A DNA stretch of 64,000 nucleotides from Exiguobacterium acetylicum DSM 20416. Its GTDB lineage: Bacteria; Bacillota; Bacilli; Exiguobacteriales; Exiguobacteriaceae. A program made the position numbers and the translations under genes. The notes below the pieces were generated by a model. It was not told the DNA's origin, did not search any database, and saw only the letters and a program-made list of their open reading frames with translations. The number at the start of each line of letters is the position of its first letter. Within the stretch, counting starts at the first letter, position 1. Positions 17,481 to 25,323 of the stretch are shown here, piece by piece. Location of the stretch: positions 796,501 to 860,500 of the forward strand of contig NZ_JNIR01000001.1 in NCBI RefSeq assembly GCF_000702605.1, written 5' to 3'.

Positions 17481-17521
17481 CGTGATGATCCTATTTACTT
17501 AGGGATCATCACGTTTTTTTG
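17481..17521 (+). terminator. Rho-independent terminator of the ars operon
   Basis: CGTGATGATCC pairs perfectly with GGATCATCACG and is followed by seven T. Confidence 0.92.
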
Positions 17522-17553
17522 TTGTCAAATTGTTAGAAATAGGATATTTTTAG

Positions 17554-17572
17554 TATATCGGTAGACGATATA
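17554..17572 (+). promoter_or_regulatory. Candidate PadR operator
   Basis: TATATCG and CGATATA form a perfect inverted repeat around GTAGA, 28 bases before padR. AT-rich dyads directly before a padR gene are the usual autoregulatory site of this family. Confidence 0.55.
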
Positions 17573-17600
17573 ACGGAAGACGGAATAAGGAAGTGAGAAA

Positions 17601-17930
17601 ATGGCACGGACAATCCAAGAGACGGCATTAACTGAGGCTGTCTATTATATTTTACTGTCGCTTCAACAACCCCGTCATGGCTATGGCATCATGCAATTCG
17701 TCCAGGAGTTGAGCAATGATCGTGTCAAGTTAGCTGCTGGTACGTTGTACGGCGCACTCAGCAGTCTGGTCGATAAAGGGTGGATTGAAGCGATCGAGCA
17801 AGAAGCAGGGCGAAAGAAAGAGTACATCATGACGAATCAGGGGCGGGAGAGATTACAGGTAGAGCTAGATCGATTAAAAGAACTCGTGCGACATGGACAA
17901 GAAACGATGGGAGTGGATCAAGGTGAGTAG
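17601..17930 (+). CDS. PadR family transcriptional regulator
   Basis: A 109-residue winged-helix protein. LTEAVYYILLSLQQPRHGYGIMQFVQEL is the typical PadR start, and LAAGTLYGALSSLVDKGWIEAI is the recognition helix and turn into the wing (AGRKKEYIMTNQG). One C-terminal dimerisation helix makes it a short, subfamily-2-like PadR. A weak ribosome binding site (GAAGTGAG) precedes the ATG. It overlaps the DUF2812 gene, a recurrent pairing in Firmicutes in which PadR controls the membrane protein. The perfect palindrome at 17554-17572 is its likely site. Confidence 0.9.
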   Translation: MARTIQETALTEAVYYILLSLQQPRHGYGIMQFVQELSNDRVKLAAGTLYGALSSLVDKGWIEAIEQEAGRKKEYIMTNQGRERLQVELDRLKELVRHGQETMGVDQGE

Positions 17931-18450
17931 TAAAACGGTCTATCGCTTTTACGCTGATTATGCAAAAGAAGAAGTGTGGTTAAACGAGATGGCAAACAAC
18001 GGCTGGTACTTACAGCAGTTTCGACTCGGACATTATGTATTCATCAAAGGTGAACCTGGTATGTACACGTATCGAATCGAGTTATTAGAAAACATGTCAA
18101 AGCATCCGAAGTCGCAGGATTACTTTGCGTTTTTGGAAGAGATGGGCATCGAAGTCGTGGATACATCGTTCCGCTGGGTCTTCTTAAGAAAACGGACCTC
18201 GGATGAACCATTTCATTTGTACTCGGACTTTGATTCACAGATCCATCACGAACATCGAATTTTGCAACTCTATAAAGTCGTTTTTTTCGTGAACATCATT
18301 GCAGTACTCATTAATTTGTTTAATCCGACTACCGACACGATGATCTGGTTCAATCTCGCGATCGTGACGGGTCTCTCATTCGTGATGCAACGCCACGAAC
18401 GTAAAATTCAAACGTTACGTGGATTGCGTGCCATCGCGGAGCAGGATTAA
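17923..18450 (+). CDS. DUF2812 membrane protein
   Basis: A 175-residue protein. The N-terminal soluble part begins YRFYADYAKEEVWLNEMANNGWYLQQF, with the W-L-N-x-M-x-x-x-G-W pattern of DUF2812, and runs to about residue 115. Two hydrophobic segments (VVFFVNIIAVLINLF and MIWFNLAIVTGLSFVM) then anchor it, and a basic tail follows. I prefer the GTG at 17923, which has GGGAG nine bases upstream and overlaps the padR stop; an ATG at 17893 is also in frame. Function is unknown; DUF2812 genes habitually follow padR and often respond to cell-envelope stress. Confidence 0.82.
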   Translation: MSSKTVYRFYADYAKEEVWLNEMANNGWYLQQFRLGHYVFIKGEPGMYTYRIELLENMSKHPKSQDYFAFLEEMGIEVVDTSFRWVFLRKRTSDEPFHLYSDFDSQIHHEHRILQLYKVVFFVNIIAVLINLFNPTTDTMIWFNLAIVTGLSFVMQRHERKIQTLRGLRAIAEQD

Positions 18451-18470
18451 ACGCATATAACCTGATTTCA

Positions 18471-18511
18471 AAATTCCTCACGTCTCTAAATGAAACGTGA
18501 GGAATTTTTTT
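18471..18511 (+). terminator. Rho-independent terminator
   Basis: ATTCCTCACGT pairs perfectly with ACGTGAGGAAT around about ten bases and is followed by a T run. Confidence 0.9.
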
Positions 18512-18554
18512 AGTCGTTAGAGTTCAGGAGGATGTTGTAAAGTTGGTCAATTCG

Positions 18555-18605
18555 TCTAACAGTGTTGTAAGAAAGACGTACTACATCGATCTAACAGTGT
18601 ATAAC
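18555..18605 (+). promoter_or_regulatory. Direct repeats and -10 before envelope gene pair
   Basis: TCTAACAGTGT occurs at 18555-18565 and again at 18590-18600, followed by a -10-like TATAAC at 18600-18605. There is no good -35. Direct repeats over a poor -35 are what a promoter dependent on a response regulator often looks like. Confidence 0.35.
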
Positions 18606-18654
18606 TAGGTAGAAGAAATTGTTTAAATCAACAAGTCAAGGGGTCATGAATCGA

Positions 18655-19869
18655 ATGGATAAGTCTATCCGTAAAAAGTGGATTTTTTTTAGTCTAGTGT
18701 TTTTTGTCAGTGGAAGTATCCTTTTAGCGACCTGGATGAAAGTGCAACAGGGTCGCACAAACGCAACTGTCCTACCACGTTCTTCGATTACAGCCATCGA
18801 TTTTAGTCCTCAACAAGACACCGTGATGTTGGTCTATCCAGGACAGGGGCAAGGGAAAACGAATGATCCTGAACTTGCCTATAGTTCGATTGTCACGATC
18901 AACATGAAAGGAAAGGTAGTAAGCGAACGACAGGTCCATGATCCACGTTTTACGAACATGACGCTTGTGCAAAAACTGAGTACGCCGAATGTGTTGTATG
19001 CATCAGTGCAAGGCTATCCGAATTATTTTTATACATTCGATTTTACAAAGCGACGGTTTGTTCAACATCATGTGACGTATTTCAAGCACGATCCCATGAT
19101 AGAATCCATCAAACATTTTGGAACGGATACATGGTTCAAGACGTTGAATTCATACAAAACCGGTACGCAACGATCGTCTCAAGGAACAGGATTCTCGCAC
19201 ACCTTTTCTAATTTTGATACAAAAGAAAACTATGAGACGCCTGCGCGCTTCGAACCAGGAAATTCGATGATGATTGACCTAGAGCATCATCTAGCTTATG
19301 CCAGTGCTGGTAGTGAAGATGAACAAGAAGAAAAAGCAGCGATGATTTTCATGAATAAACAGACTGAAAAACCAATCGTGTACCGTAACAAGGAAGAACC
19401 TTATGCATATTCAGCCCTTTATGGGAAGGACGATACGGCATACTTCGCTAGTACAGATGGTTGGATGATTCGGATCAATGAGGCAGGTGAACAAACCGAG
19501 CGGTATTATCCGTTTCTTCAGAATACGAATTTTGATAGTACTGATCCGATTCGAATGATTGATGCAACACAAGGGATTCAAGTCGTTCAGCAATTCTCAC
19601 AGAATAACCTAGATGCGGATCATCAAATTCTAGTTAAATGGACGTTCGGACAATCGTTCTCGGTTCAGGAAATCAAACCGAAGTTTTGGAAAGCCGATAA
19701 ACGGTACAAGTACGTATATATTCATCCCGAGACGAAAAAATCATATTTCATCGAATTTGACCCTGAAAAACCGGATAAAGGGAAACTGCTCATTACGAAT
19801 CAAAAGTATGAGTTGCTTCACGAGATTCCGGTGGAAGGACCGATTGGAATCGACTTTGTGATCGAATGA
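18655..19869 (+). CDS. Membrane-anchored extracellular protein, unknown
   Basis: A 404-residue protein that I cannot place in a family. A basic start (MDKSIRKKW) and one hydrophobic helix (about residues 9-26) would anchor it with the rest outside. The extracellular part has repeating strand-turn blocks (TAIDFSPQQDTVMLVYPG, YASVQGYPNYFYTFD, TAYFASTDGWMIRIN, KSYFIEFDPEKP) that suggest a beta-propeller. The ATG at 18655 has AAGGGG 11 bases upstream; 18646 lies too close. It shares an operon with the next gene (20 bases apart). The gene at 56066 has a similar layout. Confidence 0.65.
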   Translation: MDKSIRKKWIFFSLVFFVSGSILLATWMKVQQGRTNATVLPRSSITAIDFSPQQDTVMLVYPGQGQGKTNDPELAYSSIVTINMKGKVVSERQVHDPRFTNMTLVQKLSTPNVLYASVQGYPNYFYTFDFTKRRFVQHHVTYFKHDPMIESIKHFGTDTWFKTLNSYKTGTQRSSQGTGFSHTFSNFDTKENYETPARFEPGNSMMIDLEHHLAYASAGSEDEQEEKAAMIFMNKQTEKPIVYRNKEEPYAYSALYGKDDTAYFASTDGWMIRINEAGEQTERYYPFLQNTNFDSTDPIRMIDATQGIQVVQQFSQNNLDADHQILVKWTFGQSFSVQEIKPKFWKADKRYKYVYIHPETKKSYFIEFDPEKPDKGKLLITNQKYELLHEIPVEGPIGIDFVIE

Positions 19870-19889
19870 GATAAAGAGAGGAAGATATT

Positions 19890-20507
19890 TTGAACCGTAT
19901 CGAGCGATTTGAATTTGAGTTTGAAAAAAAAGCGGGAGAACGATTTTCACTTTTCACGTATCTTGAGCAACAACAATCAGATTGGTCTTCTTTACAAGAT
20001 GATGAAGCGCGGGAGGGAAACTTTCACGTAAGCATGTGGATCAGTGGAGAAAAGATTTCCTGGTCATATGACGTGCGAGAACGGGATGAAGCAACACAAG
20101 CATATCGGTTTAATATTTTCATACAACGCTGGAAAAACATCTGGGAATGGGCTCAGCAACGTCACTTAATGAGTGGAAACGCATTTGGAATTCATCAAAC
20201 ACTCGCTGACTCCGTCAGGACATCTGCCAAGTCTGAAGCGTATTTGGAACGGGCAATGAACGAGCTTGCTGGCTACGATGCGGAAGGACTACTCTTTTAT
20301 TTTGGTCCTGGACCGTGGGACGACTTTCAGAACGCGGATGATGAGCTGGATATGTTTCTTGAGTTCGATGAGATCAATACAAAAGAGAAGATGCGTACGG
20401 AAGGGCTCTACTTTGATTACGATAGTCGGCGCTGGATCGACATTCCAGCTTCCTTACCGGTTATTGCTGAAACGATGCGGACGATGTATCTGCAACTCTA
20501 CCAATAA
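19890..20507 (+). CDS. Conserved hypothetical cytoplasmic protein
   Basis: A 205-residue acidic protein without signal or membrane segment; I do not recognise the family. It is rich in aromatic residues (WSYDVRERD, RWKNIWEWAQQRH, LLFYFGPGPWDDF) and ends in a helix with two conserved-looking Tyr. The start is TTG at 19890, with AGAGAGGAAG about five bases before it. It is cotranscribed with the anchored protein upstream, and a strong terminator follows. Its role is unknown. Confidence 0.62.
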   Translation: MNRIERFEFEFEKKAGERFSLFTYLEQQQSDWSSLQDDEAREGNFHVSMWISGEKISWSYDVRERDEATQAYRFNIFIQRWKNIWEWAQQRHLMSGNAFGIHQTLADSVRTSAKSEAYLERAMNELAGYDAEGLLFYFGPGPWDDFQNADDELDMFLEFDEINTKEKMRTEGLYFDYDSRRWIDIPASLPVIAETMRTMYLQLYQ

Positions 20508-20520
20508 TCGATTTCATCGA

Positions 20521-20557
20521 AAAAGCTCACGTCTCAGAGATTGAGACGTGAGCTTTT
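20521..20557. terminator. Bidirectional terminator
   Basis: AAAAGCTCACGTCTCA pairs perfectly with TGAGACGTGAGCTTTT around five bases, between convergent genes. Confidence 0.92.
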
Positions 20558-20560
20558 GTA

Positions 20561-21199
20561 TTAGAACAACTCGTTAATTGGTGTGTCACCTTCAAGCAAT
20601 GTGACGACTTGCTTCGAGGCGTTGTCGTGACCGAGCGCAGCTAAAATGACACGGGCGACGTCCTCACGTGGAATTTTTTTAGTCGCTTGCTCGGACGGAT
20701 CCGTCGTGACGTTGCCTGTTCCGGCTTCATCCGATAGTCCGCCTGGGCGAAGAATCGTGTAGTTGAGTGACGATTCCTTCAGGACACGATCCGCATAACG
20801 TTTTGCGATGTAATACGGCTTCATGCTGTCGGACCATGTTTCCGGCGAATCGGCATTCAAGGCACTGACCATGATGAACTGTTTTGCATTGATTGCTTCT
20901 GCTGCTTCAATCGCTTTGACGGCACCGTCGAAGTCGATTAGCATCGTCTTGTCGGCTCCCGTGTGACCACCTGATCCTGCGGTAAAGATGACGACATCTG
21001 ATCCTTGTAATGTATCGGTGATCGTCGCGACGTCCGCTTCAAGATCGAGATGGACCGGGGTATGACCTAATTTCTCAAAATCACTGAACTGGTCCTTGGA
21101 ACGTAATCCTACTTTGACATCGTGCTCCGAATCCTGCAGTAAGCGAGCAGCGTGACGACCTACTTTACCATTTGCACCAATGATGAAAATCTGACTCAT
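20561..21199 (-). CDS. NAD(P)-binding SDR-type reductase (YhfK-like)
   Basis: A 212-residue Rossmann protein of the atypical short-chain dehydrogenase group. IFIIGANGKVGRHAARLL (residues 4-21) is the NAD(P) loop. SDVVIFTAGSGG follows beta-4, FIMVSALNAD holds the strand with Ser, and YYIAKRYADRVLKESSLNYTILRPG carries the Y-x-x-x-K pair. ATKKIPREDVARVILAAL is the typical late helix. Length equals Bacillus YhfK and related NAD(P)H-binding proteins of unknown substrate. The ATG at 21199 has GGAGGAATGG before it. Monocistronic, on the strand opposite the neighbouring operons. Confidence 0.87.
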   Translation of the reverse strand: MSQIFIIGANGKVGRHAARLLQDSEHDVKVGLRSKDQFSDFEKLGHTPVHLDLEADVATITDTLQGSDVVIFTAGSGGHTGADKTMLIDFDGAVKAIEAAEAINAKQFIMVSALNADSPETWSDSMKPYYIAKRYADRVLKESSLNYTILRPGGLSDEAGTGNVTTDPSEQATKKIPREDVARVILAALGHDNASKQVVTLLEGDTPINELF

Positions 21200-21344
21200 G
21201 TTCCATTCCTCCAATCGCGATTTGATGATTCTGTTTCAGTATGGAAAAGACGGGGGGATTCTGTAAAGAAAGACGACTTGTAGAACTGCAACCGTCATCA
21301 AAACATCTTTTTAACGCTTTTATGCATAAAATCATCAAATTATC

Positions 21345-21428
21345 TTGAAATCACGTGTAAGTGTGGTAGGATAATGACTATTACCCACACCGAAAATCAT
21401 TTGGGTTAAATTGTAGCAATATTCGGTG
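21345..21428 (+). promoter_or_regulatory. Promoter and structured leader of PheC-like operon
   Basis: TTGAAA (21345-21350) and TAGGAT (21367-21372, 16-base spacer) form a candidate promoter. GTGTGG (21361) and CCCACAC (ending 21390) form an inverted repeat over it. Downstream, CACCGAAAAT (21388-21397) can pair with ATATTCGGTG (21419-21428), and TTACCCA (21381) can pair instead with TGGGTTAA (21400-21408), so alternative hairpins exclude each other. No known riboswitch class is recognised. Confidence 0.4.
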
Positions 21429-21462
21429 AATGGGCAACGACGAAACAGAAAGGAGAGATACG

Positions 21463-22293
21463 ATGAGAAAGAAACCATGGCTACTGGCAGGACTTGTTTT
21501 GACAGGCGTTGCCGCTTGGATGATTTGGAATCAACAGACGGATGCCGAAGCACATGAGATCTTCGAAGACCACAAGCTGGTCGTCGGGACGACGGGGGAT
21601 TATAAGCCCTTTACATACTGGAACGAGGAACGGAATCGTTATCAAGGCTTTGATATCGATGTCATCCAAGCGTTCGCCAAAGCAGCAAATCTTGATGTGA
21701 CGTTCGTCAAGACGACATGGCCGACATTATCAGAGGATACGAAATCAGGAAAGTTTGATATCGCTGTCGGTGGCATCACGAAGAAAGTCGAGCGCGAGGT
21801 CATCGGAGACTTTACATCGTCGTATTTCTCCTTTCAAAAAGCACCGCTCGTAAAGAAGAAAGATGTCGAACGCTTGAATTCGCTCGCTGCAATCAATAAT
21901 CCAGCAGTCAAAATCGGTGTCAATCCGGGTGGCACGAACGAAGCGTTCGTGAAGAAGCATTTTCCGAAGGCAGATGTGACCGTCTTTGAGAACAACTTGG
22001 ACATTCCGAAAGCCGTAAAAAGCGGACAAGTCGATGTCATGGTGACGGACGACATCGAGGCGTTGCATTACGCGACAGAACTCGATCTTGCGGTGCCGAA
22101 ACTAACAGAGGCATGGGAACCAGCCGAGATGGCGTATTTGATGCAACCGGATCAAAAACAGCTTGGAGATGTCTTCCGGGTCTGGATTGAAAGTGCAGAG
22201 GGGCAAGAACAAGTTCAAAAATTGAAGAAAAAATGGAACATAGTCTCGACACGTGAGACGGTCGGAGCGAAAGGAGCGGGAGCATATGAGTAA
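21463..22293 (+). CDS. PheC-like/solute-binding protein, paralogue 1
   Basis: A 276-residue secreted or membrane-anchored protein with an N-terminal hydrophobic segment (residues 5-20) and no lipobox. The rest is a type-3 solute-binding fold. VGTTGDYKPFTYW, GFDIDVIQAFAKA, WPTLSEDTKSGKFDIAVGGI, VNPGGTNEAFVKKHF and VTDDIEALHYA match the motif order of cyclohexadienyl dehydratase (PheC), which makes phenylpyruvate or phenylalanine in the periplasm. They match less well the amino-acid-binding proteins of ABC systems. No permease or ATPase gene is adjacent. AAAGGAGAG precedes the ATG. It overlaps its paralogue by eight bases. Confidence 0.78.
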   Translation: MRKKPWLLAGLVLTGVAAWMIWNQQTDAEAHEIFEDHKLVVGTTGDYKPFTYWNEERNRYQGFDIDVIQAFAKAANLDVTFVKTTWPTLSEDTKSGKFDIAVGGITKKVEREVIGDFTSSYFSFQKAPLVKKKDVERLNSLAAINNPAVKIGVNPGGTNEAFVKKHFPKADVTVFENNLDIPKAVKSGQVDVMVTDDIEALHYATELDLAVPKLTEAWEPAEMAYLMQPDQKQLGDVFRVWIESAEGQEQVQKLKKKWNIVSTRETVGAKGAGAYE

Positions 22294-23083
22294 ATGGGGA
22301 TGGATCGTCGTCGGAGGTGGCGTCTTGTTTGCGAGCTTACTGACGCTATGGCAAACGGAGCAACCACGACGAGTACAAGCGAAGAACGTCTTTGCGACGA
22401 AAAAAATCGTCGTCGGAACGACTGGGGATTACAAACCATTCACGTACTTGAACCGGAAGACGAACGAGTACGAAGGATTCGATATCGAAGTGATCCGTTC
22501 TTTCGCGAAGACGACCGGTATCGATGTCGAGTTCGTCCCGACGACATGGCCCACGCTATCTGCTGATCTTGCTAGCGGGAAATTCGATATGGTCGTCGGG
22601 GGCGTGACGAAGAACATCGAGCGCGAGATCATCGGCGACTTCACATCGAGTTACCTATCATTCCAAAAGACACCGCTCGTCCGTAAAGAAGATGCTAAAC
22701 GTCTTGCTTCAATCGAACAAATCAATCGTCCAGACGTGACGATTGGTCTAAATCCAGGTGGAACGAATGAACAATTCGTCCGTAAGACGTTCACGAAGGC
22801 GAATATCGTCATGTATGAACAAAACCTCGATATCCCGCACGCGGTTGCCTCAGGTGAAGTCGATGTCATGATCACCGATACGGTCGAGGCGATTCATTAT
22901 GAAGCGCTCGACAAACGACTCGCGGCACCAAGAATTCAAGAAAAATGGATTCCGGCGGAGAAGAGTTACCTCGTTCGAGAGTCGGAAGGGGACGTCGTCG
23001 ATGTTTTCAATCTCTGGATGCAATCGCACGAAGGTCAAGAAGAGATGGAGCAATTAAAAGAAAAATGGCAAGTAGCGTCGTAA
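22286..23083 (+). CDS. PheC-like/solute-binding protein, paralogue 2
   Basis: A 265-residue tandem copy of the preceding protein, clearly related over its whole length (by eye more than half identical after the leader). GTTGDYKPFTYLN, GFDIEVIRSFAKT, WPTLSADLASGKFDMVVGGV, LNPGGTNEQFVRKTF and ITDTVEAIHYEA repeat every motif, including the Glu of the T-D-x-x-E-A segment. The N-terminal helix (WGWIVVGGGVLFASLLTL) anchors it outside the membrane. Its ATG overlaps the stop of paralogue 1, with GGAG nine bases upstream. Retention of both copies suggests different ligands or a paired function. Confidence 0.78.
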   Translation: MSKWGWIVVGGGVLFASLLTLWQTEQPRRVQAKNVFATKKIVVGTTGDYKPFTYLNRKTNEYEGFDIEVIRSFAKTTGIDVEFVPTTWPTLSADLASGKFDMVVGGVTKNIEREIIGDFTSSYLSFQKTPLVRKEDAKRLASIEQINRPDVTIGLNPGGTNEQFVRKTFTKANIVMYEQNLDIPHAVASGEVDVMITDTVEAIHYEALDKRLAAPRIQEKWIPAEKSYLVRESEGDVVDVFNLWMQSHEGQEEMEQLKEKWQVAS

Positions 23084-23087
23084 GTGG

Positions 23088-23124
23088 ATCGTGTCTCCGT
23101 ATAACAGGAGGCACGATTTTTTCG
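23088..23124 (+). terminator. Rho-independent terminator
   Basis: ATCGTGTCTCC pairs with GGAGGCACGAT (one G-T pair) and is followed by six T. Confidence 0.87.
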
Positions 23125-23186
23125 TAACAGGAATCTAATGGGAAAGGGCGAACAAGTAACATATAAGCAAATCAGGAGGAATCGAT

Positions 23187-23468
23187 ATGTTGAATAAGGG
23201 AACATCCAAACAATGGCTTATCATGACCGTTCTTTTTGCCTGTATCACTTACGGATGGATTGTCATCGGAGAGTCATGGATCAGCACTACGTTGTTATTA
23301 GGAGGGGCGATTGTACTTGCGAGTGGTGCGGTACTATCGTTTAGTCTCGCGTTAGCGCGAACCGTTCGATTAAAGGGAATCGGATTAACGATGATGATGG
23401 TGTCGATCGTCACGACGCTCGTGGTATCCGCGGGTGTCGTGTACGGTGTGTATCAGATTGTAGCGTAA
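23187..23468 (+). CDS. Small three-helix membrane protein
   Basis: A 93-residue hydrophobic protein of unknown family. Three transmembrane segments are visible: about residues 10-29, 33-56 and 67-91. The loops are short, and the middle one is basic (ARTVRLKG). AGGAGG seven bases before the ATG makes translation likely. It stands alone between two terminators, downstream of the PheC-like pair, with its own short upstream region. Confidence 0.68.
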   Translation: MLNKGTSKQWLIMTVLFACITYGWIVIGESWISTTLLLGGAIVLASGAVLSFSLALARTVRLKGIGLTMMMVSIVTTLVVSAGVVYGVYQIVA

Positions 23469-23486
23469 TCGTTAGAGCTTGAATTT

Positions 23487-23513
23487 AGGCACCGAATCAG
23501 GTGTCTTTTTTTT
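23487..23513 (+). terminator. Rho-independent terminator
   Basis: AGGCACC pairs with GGTGTCT (one G-T pair) around six bases and is followed by eight T. Confidence 0.75.
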
Positions 23514-23581
23514 GATTCGAGAACAGAAAAAACGGGAAAATCTTGGACATGACTTTGAATTCAGAGAAAGAAGGAATGAAG

Positions 23582-24499
23582 ATGATTCATGTCGAGAACT
23601 TGACGAAGACGTACGATGGGAAGGATGTCGTCAAAGGGATTTCGTTCGACGTGCAAGCCGGGGAAATCTTCGCTTTTCTAGGACCGAACGGGGCAGGGAA
23701 GTCGACGACCGTCCAGATGCTGACGACATTGATTCCAATTTCCGGTGGTCGGGCGACGATTCAGGAATTTGATGTCGTCAAACAGGAAAAACAGGTTCGG
23801 TTGCAAATTGGGGTCGCCTTACAAGATACCGGCATCGATGAAGACTTGACCGGACTTGAATTACTCGTCCTACAAGGAAAATTATTCGGATTAAGTCAGA
23901 CGGAAGCAAAAACACGGGCAGGGGAATTGCTGCGACTCGTCGGACTCGATCAAGATGGGAAGCGCCGTTCGGGCACTTACTCCGGTGGGATGAAACGACG
24001 GCTTGATCTCGCCTTGACGCTCGTCCATCAACCAACCGTTCTGTTTCTCGATGAACCAACGACTGGGCTTGACCCCGCGAGTCGTGTACAAATCTGGAAC
24101 GAGGTCCGGCGATTAAACGAAGAGTTCAGCACGACGATCTTTTTGACGACACAGTACTTGGAAGAAGCCGATCAGTTGGCGGACCGAATTGCCATCATCA
24201 ACGAAGGGCAACTGATTGCGGAAGGAACGGCAGCTGAGCTGAAGGCAGCAAACGGAGAGGAACGGATTGAGTTGACACTTGCTGAAAAAGAGGACGAGCG
24301 GATTGTCTTAGAAACGTTTAAAGGACGTCAGGAAAAAGGTCAACTGGTCATTCCTTCACATGGAACGGAGACATTACGCGCTGTTGTCCGCTTTCTTGAC
24401 GAACGGAAGATGATTGCGACGTCACTGGTTGTCAAACAACCGTCACTCGATGATGTCTTTATTCGTTTAACCGGACAAGCCTATAAGGAGGAGTCGTGA
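23582..24499 (+). CDS. ABC transporter ATP-binding protein (DrrA-like)
   Basis: A 305-residue ATPase. Walker A FLGPNGAGKSTT, the Q-loop region GVALQDTGIDEDLTG, signature YSGGMKRRLDLA, Walker B VLFLDEPTTGLDP and the TTQYLEEADQLADRI switch region are all intact. The C-terminal 90 residues (TAAELKAANGEERIELTLAEKE onward) are the DrrA-type accessory domain found in drug and lipid exporters. I use the ATG at 23582 (AAGGA six bases upstream); longer starts exist. The permease gene follows one base after the stop, so the two form an export pump of unknown substrate. Confidence 0.93.
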   Translation: MIHVENLTKTYDGKDVVKGISFDVQAGEIFAFLGPNGAGKSTTVQMLTTLIPISGGRATIQEFDVVKQEKQVRLQIGVALQDTGIDEDLTGLELLVLQGKLFGLSQTEAKTRAGELLRLVGLDQDGKRRSGTYSGGMKRRLDLALTLVHQPTVLFLDEPTTGLDPASRVQIWNEVRRLNEEFSTTIFLTTQYLEEADQLADRIAIINEGQLIAEGTAAELKAANGEERIELTLAEKEDERIVLETFKGRQEKGQLVIPSHGTETLRAVVRFLDERKMIATSLVVKQPSLDDVFIRLTGQAYKEES

Positions 24500-24500
24500 C

Positions 24501-25268
24501 ATGATTCGAGAAACGTGGTTTTTGATGCGGCGAAGTCTACTCGTCACGTTACGTAATCCGTTTTCCTTCATTCCGAACTTGATCATCAGTGTCTTTTTCC
24601 TGCTCGTCTACACGAGTGGTTTGTCCGGAATCTCGAATTTACCGCAGTTCGACGGCGTCGATTATTTGAACTTCATTCTCCCAGTTTCAATCGTCTCGGG
24701 TGCTGTTGGTGGAGCAGGGGGGGCCGGTCAAGCGCTCGTCAAGGATATCGAGAGTGGTTATTTTGCACGACTCTTATTGACACCAGTCTCGCGAACAGCA
24801 ATCGTCCTCGGCCCGATGCTTGCCGGGATGCTGCAATTATTCGTTCAAACGTTACTCATCTTCGGGATGGCCTTTTTGCTTGGTCTATCGATCCCAGTCG
24901 GTGTCAGTGGCTTTTTCTTGACGATCGTACTCGCGCTCGGATTTGGACTCGCCTTTGCCGGTTATTCGGTCGGTGTCGCTTTGAAGACGCGGAATGCGCA
25001 AGCCGCTCAAGCCGGAACGCTCTTATTCTTCCCGTTGATTTTCCTGTCGACGACGTTCGTACCGAAAGACTTGATTGAAGCCGAGTGGCTCAAGATTGCT
25101 GCGACGATCAATCCAACGACCTATATCATGGAAGGCATGCGTAGTGTGTTAACCCGTCCAGAAATTGATTGGTCGGTTTACTGGCAAGGTTTGATCGTCG
25201 CTGCTGTTCTCAGCATCGCGATGGTGATCTTTGCTGCGTTGAACGCACGTGGGGCATTGAAAAAGTAA
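24501..25268 (+). CDS. ABC-2 type permease (DrrB-like)
   Basis: A 255-residue membrane protein with six predicted transmembrane helices. GGAGGAGQALVKDIESGYFARLLLTPVSR is the conserved cytoplasmic EAA-like loop of the ABC-2 family after helix 2, and FFPLIFLSTTFVPKDLI precedes the last helix. It pairs with the DrrA-like ATPase encoded just upstream, with AAGGAGG inside the 3' end of that gene. The substrate is not evident; antibiotics or lipids are typical for the family. Confidence 0.92.
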   Translation: MIRETWFLMRRSLLVTLRNPFSFIPNLIISVFFLLVYTSGLSGISNLPQFDGVDYLNFILPVSIVSGAVGGAGGAGQALVKDIESGYFARLLLTPVSRTAIVLGPMLAGMLQLFVQTLLIFGMAFLLGLSIPVGVSGFFLTIVLALGFGLAFAGYSVGVALKTRNAQAAQAGTLLFFPLIFLSTTFVPKDLIEAEWLKIAATINPTTYIMEGMRSVLTRPEIDWSVYWQGLIVAAVLSIAMVIFAALNARGALKK

Positions 25269-25269
25269 A

Positions 25270-25300
25270 AAATGGACCCGTTTTTAGACGGGTCCATTTC
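25270..25300. terminator. Bidirectional terminator
   Basis: AAATGGACCCG pairs perfectly with CGGGTCCATTT, between convergent operons. Confidence 0.88.
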
Positions 25301-25323
25301 ATGCGGCTATCTAGTTGACGGTC

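Noticed and set aside
21361-21390. Fur- or PerR-like box before the PheC-like genes
   Set aside because: GATAAT and TATTA are present, but the 7-1-7 symmetry of these boxes is not met.
21301-21462. T-box or known riboswitch leader
   Set aside because: No T-box sequence (TGGNACCGCG) and no conserved core of a known riboswitch class could be recognised despite the hairpins.
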